Source of the DNA: Pisaster brevispinus
Taxonomy: Eukaryota > Echinodermata > Asteroidea > Forcipulatida > Asteriidae
NCBI GenBank assembly: GCA_023634235.1
Contig: JAMKCF010000003.1
Coordinates: 20,368,742 to 20,432,741 of the forward strand
Reading direction: 5' to 3'
DNA: 64,000 nt
Shown here: positions 33,601 through 43,140 of the stretch, in pieces
How the letters are laid out: every line of letters begins with the position of its first letter
Position numbering within the stretch: the first letter of the stretch is position 1
Program-made: the position numbers and the translations under genes
The notes under the pieces: generated by a model
What the model was told of the DNA's origin: nothing
What the model saw: only the letters and a program-made list of their open reading frames with translations
Database searches by the model: none

Positions 33601-36600
33601 GTTTGGAGGCATTGTTAGGATTAGGGGGCATCGTCAAGGTTTAGAGGCATCGTCAGAATGTTGGGTATCGGAACAGTACCTGGCTATCAATCGTGATCGG
33701 GATTTTCTCATAAAGCTGGTGAGATCTAAATAGGATAATCTTAGACAACATCTTAGTAAGCTGAAACGGGTTACCTATCAAACTCCAACGTCCCTTAATA
33801 CATTAATCATTGATGCACCTACTGCCGACAAAGTATTAGCTAACACAATGTTCGTGTGTTGGGGTGTTTGTTTGTTTGTTTGTTTGTTTGTTTGTTTGTT
33901 TGTTTGTTGGGGTGTTTGTTTGTTTGTTCGTTTGTTTGTTTGTTTGTTTGTTTGTTTGTTTGATTGTTTGTTTGTTGGGGTTGTTGGGGTGTTTGTTTGT
34001 TTGTTTGTTTGTTTTTTTGTTTGTTACGGGGTGTTTTTTCTTCTTCTCCTTTTTTTGGGGGGGGGTGATAAAAATTGCAAACTGTTTTAATCTTTCGTAA
34101 ACTATTTGCTCTCCTGTGTTTGAATTTTAATTGTATAACTTCTTGAAATTCCTTTGAAAATGCTTCCATTACCTAATAATATATGTCGTTGTTTTTTAAT
34201 CAGGTTTTCCAGCGGCGCTTGAACGGGACGGTGAATTTCACCCGCAGCTGGGCTGAGTATAGGGATGGTTTCGGTGACAAGGAAGGGGAGTTCTGGCTGG
34301 GGAACGAGATCCTCCGTCGTCTCATTGAACCCGTAGGTGGGGAGCAGGGATGGGAGATGAGGGTGGATCTAATTCATGAGCCTGATAAACAACGGTCTGG
34401 GGTGTATGCTGATTTTCATGTCGATGCAGAGAACTACACTCTTCATGTTGGTGCGTTTACAGATCTGACAAATGGGTAAGTAAGCTGTTACACAGTATGT
34501 AACCATTCGAATGTGTTCACTGAGCTATTACAGACGAACACGTGGTAGGAGATTCTGTTCCCCGGAAATTCTGTCAACCACACGGAGAAGCATTTTAATG
34601 TTTTTTTCTGGTAGCGCCCTCCTTTGACTCAACTTCCTTCAATCCTTGTTAATTTGGGGGACACACACACCGGGGAACAAAATCTCCCGTGGTACATTAA
34701 AACGGGATATCTACAATAACAACTTAAGCTTATATAATGAATAAACGCGCGTCAATAATCGATCTCTAAAATAACTTACCACTTGTATTCCTTGTCAATG
34801 CTGTATCTCGCGGTGATTGTCCGGGATGGGACCTCATTTTGCACCCCCCATCCAAAACTTTTCAATCCCGCAAATTCAGCTCATATCCACCCCCCCCCCT
34901 TTCCGTCACGGATTTATGCCACAGTCCCCGTACTTTAAAGGTAGGTTATAGATTGGTTTTGTCAACGTAATGCTGGTTTATGGGCAGAATTATAGAGAAA
35001 GATACGATTAAAGTCACATTGCAAAGTTTCAGCTGAATACAGTGCCTCCTTGCTGAGAAAACAGCAGGAAACTGTCCCGGTATTTTCACACGAACGTCAA
35101 ATCCATCAACGTTTCGCGAGGTGACAGCGGGTACCAACCGCATCACTGGCAGCAGCATTCACGAACGCCAACTCCAACTCTCAGAAATCTAAAAAATGGT
35201 TCATGGCGAATCGTTTCTCAGATTCAAATGTTTTGGGGTGCAAATTACCCAAACCAACTTACCTCGAAAGGGAATCCTTTCTCCATAAAAACGTATTCTA
35301 TCAACATTTGCAGTGCTTCCCATCAAGTACTCTCTTCAATAATCTGAGCGTATAGACTAAGCAAGTCTCGCGCGTATTCGAACTTCCGGAACCAAGTTGG
35401 CCCCAATCATTGAGTTTTACGTGTGCGTGGTTTTGTTTCTTCCAAGGCGTTAGAACGTAGTTTATGGCAATACAAATTATATCATTAGTAAAATGTAGCC
35501 ACGGAATAAATAAACAATAAAGTAAATCTAACAAATCAACAATTAAAATAAAACCCAGAATAAGACTTGATGTCCGTTTCCGGTCGCTTGTAAACAATTC
35601 AGAATTGTTGCCCAACTGACGATCATGCTACCATTAAACCTATACTGTCGCACAAATTCGGGCGTGATTGGCAAATGGGGTTTCTAAGAAATAAACATCG
35701 TTGTCCCAAGTTGTGTATAATTTATCATAATTTATCAAATTATTTGTATTACTTAGACGTTCAATTTGTATTTATAATAAATTGTTATGTGTGTTTTTAT
35801 TTTCAAGAGTTTACAAAAAATAAAGTCTTCGTCCGAGTTGTTTTCTCGTTTCCGAAAACGCGCATCAACGTCCGAGCATCAATCTTGAAAAATGTCCCTA
35901 CACCTCTCGGAAAATAGGACCATTTATTTCTGGCCCATTTCATCCAAAATATCTCAAGTTGGAAGTCAACAACCTCCAGGTCACAATTTGGCACCAATTT
36001 TTTCACTGTATCCCTTTTCTTGGGCTCTCAAATCTGTCAAGAAATAGAATATTTTGAGGGCCTACAAAAAATTAATGAGGCCGACGCTCTGTTTACTCCC
36101 TATTTAGTGGGGTGCACCCCTAGCTCTGTTTTCAGACGTGAACCAACAGTTGACAATCTAGTTCCCAGCTTGCGTCTTTATTTATGTCGTCGTGCTTAAT
36201 TTGTTGTCGTGACGTCAGATGTTCCAGGCAATCTTGGTTCTGCGACTCGCGAAAACTCTCCCGGTGGTGATTGGGGACCATTACGTTCCTCTCTCGAGCA
36301 TCCTGATGCAGAGGAAACAGTTAACTATCGTCTTGAATGTTAATCTTAATAGACTGTGCAAGTCTCGCACGTATCGAAAACGAGAAAACGACGTATCTGA
36401 ACGACGATCATATTTTTCCTTGAAACTGTTTAAATTCTATTTCAAACAAAAATCTTGAAAATAAAAATACTACAGCAATTTGTTTTGTTTAAATTAATTA
36501 CAATTTGTATACAATGCAAACAATTTGTTAAATTTAACATTGAAACGAAATGTTAGACTTGGGACCATACTAGATACGTAGAGAAACCCCCATTCACCCA

Positions 36601-37404
36601 TCTCACGTCCGAATTCGTGCCTACATAGGGTAATTATAACATGAACGTCAGTTGGGAACATTCTTTTTTCTTTTCTTTTTTAAAATTTGAACCGGAAACA
36701 GACGTCAAGTCTTATTCTAGGTTTTTGTTTTGTTGTTTTATTTGTTTTTTTACTTTACTTCATCTATTCTCAGGTTTTTCTATGCATTTTAAAATTATAT
36801 TTTACTTGTATCTATTCCATGGCTATCTTTTACTTTCCAACAACTCAATATTTTGCATAGCCATGAACTATGTTAAACTAAAGTTTTTGAAGAAACCGAA
36901 TCACACACATGTAAAACTCGATATTGTTGGGGCCAGCTTGGTCCCGGAAATTCAAAAAATACGCGCGAGACTTCCACAGTCTTTTGCCGATGATAATTAC
37001 TTTTCTTTTCAAATTTTGTTGGAACTTTATTTTCTGTATCGCTCATTTTATAGAACTTATTAAAAACCGTCAAGTCATTATTACATTATGTTTTAGTTTT
37101 AGAGGATGCTCTGTCCACTGCCCCTGAACCACCATCCAACGGACAGCCCTTCTCGACGTACGATCGTGACAACGATGCCGAACCCTCTCTGAACTGCGCC
37201 GATGAGTTGAAGGGAGGTTGGTGGTTCAATCGATGCACAGTGACACAAGCCAGCCATTATGAGGATGGTGCCGGGCCTCACAGTAACCTGAACGGCGAGT
37301 ATTCTCAGAGATCCCACCCCTGGGTGTACGGCCGCGGCATCGTGTGGGGGGCCATCACCGAGAGAATAACGCGCAGTGAAATGAAAATGCGTCGAGTCCC
37401 CTAA
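18568..37404 (+). CDS. FReD gene A: secreted, stalked fibrinogen-domain protein
   Basis: Five coding exons (18568-18652, 30461-30697, 32856-33319, 34204-34475, 37103-37404). Order of parts: signal peptide ([16 protein letters not shown]), a four-Cys module, a Thr/Pro stalk of 13 seven-residue repeats, and a C-terminal fibrinogen-related domain with its four cysteines (DCQAL, VYCDM, LNCAD, NRCTV) and a DRDND calcium-loop motif. The family includes ficolins, tachylectins and FREPs, often extracellular lectins; the ligand here is unknown. Several N-glycosylation sequons (YNIT, NGT, NFT, ENYT) support an extracellular protein. The five exons sum to 1360 nt, one base too many. Exon 4 is 272 nt against 271 in gene B, so as spliced the protein stops 8 codons into exon 5. 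Either a broken allele or a sequence error. The 11.8-kb first intron makes the link to the signal exon less certain than the rest. Confidence 0.75.
20640..21420 (-). mobile_element. Non-LTR retrotransposon reverse-transcriptase remnant
   Basis: Read on the minus strand with frame shifts, it gives [78 protein letters not shown], then [19 protein letters not shown]. This order matches the palm/thumb region of CR1/Jockey-like reverse transcriptases (KC, LGV-D-KW, VL-YA--VWH). Stops and frameshifts show it is dead. Confidence 0.7.
21426..21641 (-). mobile_element. Retrotransposon C-terminal tail fragment, out of order
   Basis: The minus-strand frame has [40 protein letters not shown] and [18 protein letters not shown]. 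This is the type of sequence normally found after the RT thumb (YNLR, arms to NxWN). Here it lies upstream of the RT fragment on the same strand, so it belongs to another copy or has been rearranged. Confidence 0.5.
21960..23190. repeat. Possible large foldback repeat
   Basis: The left flank (to about 22300) repeats ttcattcaaattc and attctatttcatt words. The right flank (22940-23190) repeats their complement, gaaattgaatga, many times. The interior is AT-rich with no coding signal. The arms are degenerate, so limits are approximate. Confidence 0.4.
23500..23800 (-). repeat. Copy of the ccccacaa/gtggggta array
   Basis: The minus strand shares taccccacataccggatcc and the surrounding words with the array at 42220-43140. 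Confidence 0.6.
24536..24665. repeat. MITE-like fragment, GGGCCC family
   Basis: It begins agtttcatagagctgcttaa and includes cttaccttccgg-type words shared with the longer versions at 31891-32162 and 56318-56592. The right half is missing. Confidence 0.5.
26601..26895. repeat. Tandem duplication, about 160-bp unit
   Basis: Two head-to-tail units (from 26601 and from 26761) each run from a taaNgttttgctgg start to cagaaatccaaga, then aagatggccNcc and aaatggacccc. Confidence 0.75.
27281..28506. repeat. Tandem duplication with internal deletion
   Basis: Block P (27281-27595) recurs at 28108-28405, sharing for example gtccgtgaagtccattgaga. Block Q (28009-28106) recurs at 28403-28506, sharing attcgatgatacaagcatta. 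In the first copy 413 unrelated bases separate P and Q; in the second they touch. Confidence 0.75.
30461..30697 (+). CDS. FReD gene A exon 2: four-cysteine module
   Basis: Acceptor tgtaaagtag, donor gtgaga; phase 1 on both sides. It encodes [45 protein letters not shown] and on to [11 protein letters not shown]. The cysteine spacing is C-x26-C-x-C-x40-C. I recognise no known domain. It aligns along its whole length with 49289-49516 of gene B. Confidence 0.8.
31428..31542. repeat. Short inverted-end element
   Basis: The ends ccgagtctgatacgccatgg and ccatagtatcaggctcgg are imperfect inverted copies about 110 bases apart. No coding capacity. Confidence 0.5.
31891..32162. repeat. MITE-like element, long variant of GGGCCC family
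   Basis: The left end gggcccaatttcatagcggc and the right end agcagcgctatgaatttggg-cc are imperfect inverted copies. The interior repeats gctaaccttccgg and ttgctaacctgtgaaaaacg, words shared with 56318-56592. Confidence 0.7.
32856..33319 (+). CDS. FReD gene A exon 3: Thr/Pro stalk and start of fibrinogen domain
   Basis: Acceptor cttcaatag, donor gtaagt (phase 1 in, 0 out). After a short [12 protein letters not shown] lead it has 13 seven-residue repeats of the form D/Y/E-P-P/Q-S/T-T-T-T (32909-33181), a probable O-glycosylated mucin-like stalk. Then comes [18 protein letters not shown] and [20 protein letters not shown], the conserved opening of a fibrinogen-related domain. The equivalent exon of gene B (51844-51983) has no stalk. 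Confidence 0.88.
32909..33181 (+). repeat. Coding 21-bp minisatellite, 13 units
   Basis: Each unit encodes seven residues ([21 protein letters not shown] and similar). The number of units is likely to vary between individuals, as coding minisatellites usually do. Confidence 0.9.
33865..34022. repeat. (GTTT)n microsatellite
   Basis: About 35 GTTT units with a few ggggtg interruptions, in the intron about 180 bases before the exon at 34204. Long open frames on both strands here are artefacts. Confidence 0.95.
34204..34475 (+). CDS. FReD gene A exon 4: fibrinogen domain, middle, with extra base
   Basis: Acceptor tttaatcag, donor gtaagt. It encodes [40 protein letters not shown] and on to [27 protein letters not shown] and EFWLGNE are hallmarks of the family. 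The end reads GATCTGACAAATGG, where gene B has GATCTGAATGTGG, so exon A is one base longer and ends in phase 2 while exon 5 needs phase 1. Spliced as is, the frame stops after eight codons of exon 5. Confidence 0.9.
34930..35300 (+). repeat. Dispersed repeat family with ggtgac-gcgggtacc core
   Basis: It shares gtcaacgtaatgctggttta, gcgaggtgacagcgggtacc and a following tcagaaatct with 51290-51640 and 41490-41775, in the same orientation. Confidence 0.65.
35318..35620 (-). repeat. Inverted arm of repeat around FReD gene A last exon
   Basis: Its reverse complement matches 36690-36995: cgtcaagtcttattct near one end, gtaaaactc-at and ggggcca in the middle, and atacgcgcgagactt at the other. A third copy lies at 37615-37745, and related fragments at 36215-36370 and 54880-54950. 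Confidence 0.65.
36690..36995 (+). repeat. Repeat arm, upstream copy
   Basis: The plus-strand partner of 35318-35620. Its segment 36811-36941 is 97% identical to 37615-37745 on the other side of the last exon. Confidence 0.75.
37103..37404 (+). CDS. FReD gene A exon 5: end of fibrinogen domain
   Basis: Acceptor ttagttttag. In the family frame it encodes [61 protein letters not shown] and GIVW to SEMKMRRVP, then TAA at 37402. DRDND and NLNG are conserved calcium and fold motifs. From 37105 to 37249 it is identical base for base to gene B (55050-55194). Reaching this frame requires removing the extra base in exon 4. Confidence 0.88.
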
Positions 37405-37492
37405 AGGTTCCCAGTGAATCAGAGCTTTATATCTGAATTTAAATGTTCTAAAAGAAGAACAAATTCAACGCTGTTTTCGGGATATTACTCAG

Positions 37493-37498
37493 ATTAAA
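37493..37498 (+). terminator. Possible polyadenylation signal of FReD gene A
   Basis: ATTAAA 89 bases after the stop. An AATAAA follows at 37892. Neither is confirmed. Confidence 0.3.
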
Positions 37499-37614
37499 AA
37501 AATATATACTCAGACTTCATTGGCGATCTCATGGACTCCTCCCCGGACTATTAATGCACCTTTTGAGAGGAAATATCGAATTATATTGAAATTTTTAAGA
37601 CCCAAGTAATGTTA

Positions 37615-37745
37615 TCTATTCCATGGCTATATTTTACTTTCCAACAACTCAATATTTTGCATAGCCATGAACTATGTTAAACTAAAGTTTTTGAAGAAAC
37701 CGAATCACGCACATGTAAAACTCGATATTATTGGGGCCAACTTGG
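37615..37745 (+). repeat. Direct repeat copy downstream of FReD gene A
   Basis: It differs from 36811-36941 at 4 of 131 positions. Both copies start tctattccatggctat and end ggggcca-cttgg, bracketing the last exon. Confidence 0.85.
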
Positions 37746-37763
37746 GCCAAAATATACAACTTT

Positions 37764-38700
37764 AACCGGAGGTCACGGTCAAATGGAGTCACAATTGGTG
37801 CAGCGTCTGTTATGTTTTTGAAGACATTAACGATGAGTAAGAGATTGTAAAAATCCAATGTTTGGCTCAGAGTAAGGTTTTTTTTTCAAATAATAAACAT
37901 AACCAGAAGTCAAAGTCAAATGGGTTTACACTTTGTGTAGCGCTTGATGAAATTTTAAAGACTTTTCTAATGACATAAAACTGTAAAATTTCATTACGTG
38001 TTTTCAAAAGGATTTTTTTAAATTTCTTTTCAGAAATTAGGATTTTTATAAACATTAACTTTCAACTTCCGGTTTGAACCGGAAGTCAAGGTCAAATGAG
38101 GTCACAATTTGTTATGTAGCGAGTGTTTACTTTTTATAAAGACCTTGCAGATGATGTATGGATTGTGAATATCCATTGTATGGTTCAGGAGTTCAAATAT
38201 TAGACAGACTTTCTTAGGTTTGGTGTGCAATATACAATGAAACAGCGAGCGACGCCAATGTGTTCGTACGTGTAGCTCTAAACTAAACTGCATGTGCAAG
38301 GTGCATGCACAATGTTCAGTGTCAGTGCGTAGGGCCTACATGCCTTAAGACATTAATGTGTGTTGTCAATGTGGGTCAACAGCTTCGTGCGGTTTTGATC
38401 AGATGTAAAGGTCAAAGTGTTTTCATCTTTTTGCAAAAGTTTGAGCAGGCTCGAGCAGACTCAACGCTTGAGCAGGCTCGACGTTCTACAACCCCGTACA
38501 AAAGTTATGCTGAAATGATAAGTAGTTTTTGAGATACGTTTTTTTTAATTTTCAACTTCCGATTTGAACCAGAAATCAAGGTCAAATGGGGTCACGCTCT
38601 ATGTTACTTTGTTAAACTTTAAACAACCTCTCCTGAAAATGATTTCTGAAGGAAAAAACGAGGGCAAACTTTGACCTCGGGGTGCGACCGGAAGTATGTA
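37764..38700. repeat. Loose array of ccggaagtcaaggtcaaatg units
   Basis: Copies of aaccggaagtcaaggtcaaa followed by tggggtcac and a tgtagcg-type word occur near 37764, 37901, 38077 and 38567, with a partial copy near 38685. Spacing is irregular. Confidence 0.6.
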
Positions 38701-39548
38701 TAGGACAAAATGCGTGATAAAGCTGAACGTTTGCATATTATAATCAGCCCGGGATGTGTAACATCCAATAATGACGACATCAAGTGTTGCGAGACGTTGC
38801 CTTAAAGGTGCAGTTTAATCAGATCCATATACACAGCAATAAACGCTCAGTCAAGCTAAAACCAAACTTACATGTATTTAATAAAGCGAGGCTGTGTTGC
38901 ATCCAAGATTTGAACGTCATGCCGAACACCTTGTTTTTGTTATGTAACAAAAACTTATGTCTAGTGTTCCATATGAATAACTTCAAAAATGTCGGTTTCC
39001 GAAGAAAGCTGCCGATGGTGATCCGCGTTGTCCCCCCCCCCCAATTTTTATTTTTGTTTTAATAAATTGTAAAAAAAGTTTCGGACAAAAAATAAGCGAG
39101 ATAGAAATCAATGTTCAAAACGTAGGTTAAGTCAGCACTTGAAAATGTGCACGGCTTTTGTTCAGCTATTTGCATGTAAGTACGTTTGTTCTTTTCATAT
39201 GCGTCATCGAATCAAACTCCGCAAATGTGAACGCACAATCATTGTGCACACGAGACCGCGGGCGTACATCAGGGTGCCAATTTTAACGCATGGGTTCGCC
39301 CTTCCGTTCGTCTGTACCATGACATGGCGAGTTAATTCTTTCTTGCTCCATCCTTTTTTCGCATTATTCGCTCCCCCTTGATATCGAGAGAAGCATCTCT
39401 AATCACGAATAAAGTTTTCGAGTAAAGAGCACGACATTCTTCGTAATTTTTATAGCTTTCATAATTCCGCACTGCACAGTACGCTATCGTAACACACAAT
39501 GAATCTGATTACCAACTAAATAATTGTTTTACTTGTTGGTGATTTTCA

Positions 39549-39715
39549 TAGGGCTGCCTAAGCGTAAAAAGTAGCTAAGCCCCTTATTACGCTTACCACA
39601 TTAAGGTTACCAGCCAAAATTGTAATATTTGTGACTGGTATCCAGCATTTTTTGCTAAGCAATAACATGTGAAGCAGTATTGCCTGCTTAAGCAGCTCTA
39701 TGAAATTGGACCCCT
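39549..39715. repeat. MITE-like element, GGGCCC family
   Basis: The left end catagggctgcctaagcg and the right end gctctatgaaattggaccc are inverted relatives. Inside are gttaccagccaaaattgt and gtgactggtatcc words shared with 40066-40242. Confidence 0.6.
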
Positions 39716-40065
39716 GGTGAGAAAAGCAACAACTAAACAGTTTACGTTTTTGTCACGTTTTTTGCACTGGTTCATATCGAGCTTAATTTGATCGTTTGTG
39801 GCCACTGAAATAAGCAATGGTGGTTTTCAGGGTGCTCCAAATGCTGTTTCATTGACCGCAGTGTTCAGACGGAAACATCTGCCAAGATGATTGCTACTGG
39901 TGTGAACTTTGTAATAAATGAACTTTCAGATTGATTCTGTAAACCCATTGTATTTTCTCTAATTATTTACCCCGATCTAGATCTTCAAGACCATATTATG
40001 GGTTCTTGGTAAAGTCAAGGGCGTGTCCATGGATATCGAACAGCTACATAACTTACCTACATCTA

Positions 40066-40242
40066 GGGCCCAATTTCATAGAGCTACTTGAGCACAAAAA
40101 GTATGCTTACCAGAAGAAGTTTACCAGCCAAACTTCTATGTCACACGTACAGTTTGTGACTGGTAGCCTGCTTATTTCTGCTTTTTAGCAGACAATAATT
40201 GTTAAGCAACGTTTTCTGCTTAAAAGCAGTTCTATGAACTTG
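40066..40242. repeat. MITE-like element, right end lost
   Basis: It starts gggcccaatttcatagagct and runs to cagttctatgaacttg, where the usual aattgggccc is replaced directly by the TA-flanked element at 40245. Confidence 0.65.
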
Positions 40243-40244
40243 TA

Positions 40245-40675
40245 GTCCGGTGGCTAAGGGCCAATTTTGTTTTACAAAATCGTGACACGCTGGATTAAAG
40301 CACCAAATTGTGTACAGTTATTCTATAGGTCCCATAGAATCATTCTGGGGGGTGCCCGGTTTGGGTGACTTGGGTCAAGGTCAGCCTAAGGTCAAAGTTC
40401 ATGTGGTATTATAATACTGACTATCAATTTTTCACCAATAGAGGGCCGCTTCCGCATAGTTATCATAAAACTTCTAACAAATGACTATGCAGCTTCTATT
40501 TCAGACACTCGAGGCAGAGCTATGTGAAAAACGTTGATCCCTTTAGTTTACCGACCTGGAGATGACAGACCGGGCATCCCCCTCTAATATGCTTCTATGG
40601 GATCCCTAAAACAAGTGTGCAAAGTTTGTTGCTTTAATCCGGCGTGTCACGATTTTTTTCATCAAACCACCGGAC
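40245..40675. mobile_element. Non-autonomous TIR element with TA flanks
   Basis: The outer ends GTCCGGTGG and CCACCGGAC are perfect inverted copies, each flanked by TA (40243-40244 and 40676-40677). A second inverted stretch, including cgtgacacgctggattaaag, pairs 40277-40302 with 40630-40656. The interior (431 bp in total) is noncoding. The TA flank suggests a Tc1/mariner-type target site; no transposase is present. Confidence 0.75.
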
Positions 40676-40690
40676 TATCGGCTCAGAACA

Positions 40691-40845
40691 GCTCCGCCGA
40701 AGACGTCACAGAGCATGTACTGTGTTTGTCTGTTCAGTGATAGATTTTGCTAGAAATGAATGTTGATGTTGATTGACAGACGTTTACAATTACATGCTAA
40801 CCAGCTTTTCAGAAATCTTCCCAAAGCATCAATGTGTCCCCTTTT
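40691..40845 (+). repeat. Dispersed repeat, second copy
   Basis: It matches 993-1110 (gctccgccgaagacgtca, gcatgtactgtgtttgtctg, gattgacagacgtttacaat) and then continues into sequence found at about 1360 in the other copy, skipping about 250 bases. Confidence 0.75.
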
Positions 40846-41489
40846 AAGAGGCTAATTTTATCCAGAAGTTAGAAAGTATAATATAGACACTCCGTTGTTT
40901 CTATATTTATTTTTTAGGCAGTTATTATTTAGACTAATTGCCTCAAAAAAATAAAGAAAATAGAAGAAAACTTGTTTAAGAAAGTTGAACGCTGGCCAAG
41001 CAAGAAAAACTAATTACACTTAACACAATGATGTGAATACTCATCTTTATACATTACACCCCCCCCCCAAAAAAAAAAAAAAAAAAAAAAAAAAAACACA
41101 ATAATAATAATAATAAAAAATACAACAAACCCAATTGAAGAAACAAACAAACAATCAAAAAGTAAAAATGAGTTAATGGCCTGACACTTTGACCCTAGCT
41201 GAGTCATGAAGTTCAGTCACAGAGTGGATTGTATGTCATGCTTCACACTGACGGAGGATGTCATTATGTAAGGTAGCTCAAGAGCAACAAGGAGAAAACC
41301 AGGATACCAACCAGTGTTGATTGTGAAATAGTAAAGGGAAAATACAACAGGTTATTTCCACATGGAGGTGTCTCTACTAAGTCTCAACGCTTACTCTAAG
41401 GTTTCTCATTATTGTGTAAAGTTTATCAAAAGGTGGTGCTGTCTGTCAGGGTGCTGGAGCTTACAACAGTGGAGTTTGGTCATGTATTG

Positions 41490-41775
41490 GGCTTTTTGTC
41501 AACGTAATGCTGATTTATTGGCCAAATTGTCAATAAATAATACAAAGTCTCCTGTGAGCGTTTCAGCGGAACACAGTGTCTACTTGATGAGAAAACGACA
41601 CACACAAAGACGTCACGGTATTTTCATTAAGAATGTCAACCCCGTCTACGTGTAACGAGGTGGCGTGGTTACCAAATGCATCTCTGGCCGCAGCATCCAC
41701 AAACGCACACCACTGAAATTTGAATCTCCAAAACTCGCCTTGAGGTGAGTTTTGGTGATTCAAATTTTTCGACAT
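41490..41775 (+). repeat. Dispersed repeat family with ggtgac-gcgggtacc core
   Basis: It has gtcaacgtaatgctgattta and cgaggtggcgtggttacc in the same order and orientation as 34930-35300. Confidence 0.55.
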
Positions 41776-42219
41776 AATTTTATTGATTTCTAATCAACGT
41801 GGGAGAGGGGCATTTTGACGAAAATAATTTCACTGCGTGCTTACCTCCATTTCCAACACCCTTAACATGTAAGCTTTCGGATGGAAGTAACCACCCAAAA
41901 AAGGTTGATGTTATTTCCAAAGTATGACCCACATGTTTTACATTATTGTAAATACACAGCGTTAATTGTTCAGTTTTTAAATGGACACGATGCCTTGGAG
42001 TGTTTATTATTAAATGAATGTGGTTGGAAAGATGTTTTAAAAGTAGCTCCGTTCTCACGAAGTGCCAGGATCAGAGGGGTCACGAGTCTGGGCGGGGGAA
42101 TCATAGTCTTCTAAAGAACCAACATAGTTTGTAGACTAGTAGTATTAGCTTGGTATGCTGTTTTAAAAGTCGACTCAAAAGGGCCAAATTTGTTCACAAA
42201 AGGTAACATAGTTTCTTGT

Positions 42220-43140
42220 GTGATGTGCCAAGAGAAGTATGTGTGCCTTCATATTCACTACCTTATGGAGACCGAGAACAAAACAGAAAAGGGAAAACAA
42301 AGGGTCTCCATAGGGAAACTCTAAAGACTGGGTTGCTCCACAAGGAATTTTGTGTACAAAGTCTATGGGAGGTTCTTAACTACAGGGACAAAGGAAAGAA
42401 CAAAAGATGTCTCCACAGGGATGCAAAAACAGGAATGTGTGTGTGTGCCCTTACACATGCCAACTTACGGGGTATTTTTAACAATGGTACAATGGACCCC
42501 ACAAGGCAATTTCAATAGGAACAATTGGGCCCCACAAGTGAATTCTTTAGAAAAGGGAATAATAGAACAACAATAGCAGTACCCCACAAACCGGATACGT
42601 AAGGTTTGTGTGTGTGTGAGTTTGTTTTCACATTCAAACTGGGGACCTATAACAAAAGAGGACAATAGGGTCCCCGGTTGGGTAAAGGTCCCCAGTTAGA
42701 AATTGTGTACAAAACCAATGGGAGCTGTTGCCAAAAAGTTAAAGTCCAAACAAAAGAGGGACAATAGGAGGTCCCCGATTGGAGGTGTTTACACACTTGT
42801 GTGTGTGTGTGTGTGTGGGTTAGCACACACACCGTTGTGGGGACTTTTACACAATGGAACAAAGGTCCCCACAACGTTTTTCTTTGTTAAACCGGGTCCC
42901 CACAAGGTAATTCTTTAGAAAAGGGAATAATAGAACAACAATAGCAAGTCCCCACAACTCTGCGTGCAAAAGACTGTGTGCCCTTACACATGCCAACTTA
43001 CGGGGTACTTTTAACAATGGAACAATGGACCCCACAAGGCAATTTCAATAGGAACAATAGGGCCCCACAAGGGAATTCTTTAGAAAAGGGAACAATAGAA
43101 CAACAATAGCAGTACCCCACAAACCGGATCCGTAAGGTTG
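42220..43140 (+). repeat. GT/ccccacaa repeat array
   Basis: Three or more copies of tttagaaaagggaataatag followed by aacaacaatagca (near 42545, 42913 and 43079), interleaved with gtccccacaa words and two (GT)n runs. Related pieces lie inverted at 23500-23800 and again at 45519-45665. Confidence 0.75.

Larger units (their letters stand above)
34476..37102 (+). other. FReD gene A intron 4
   Basis: The first 75 bases match the intron after exon 4 of gene B. It also holds a dispersed repeat (34930-35300) and an inverted pair of arms (35318-35620 and 36690-36995). No exon that would repair the phase mismatch is visible. Confidence 0.6.

Noticed and set aside
33848..34169. Open frames on both strands through 33.8-34.2 kb
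   Set aside because: Produced by the (GTTT)n tract, which is open in several frames.
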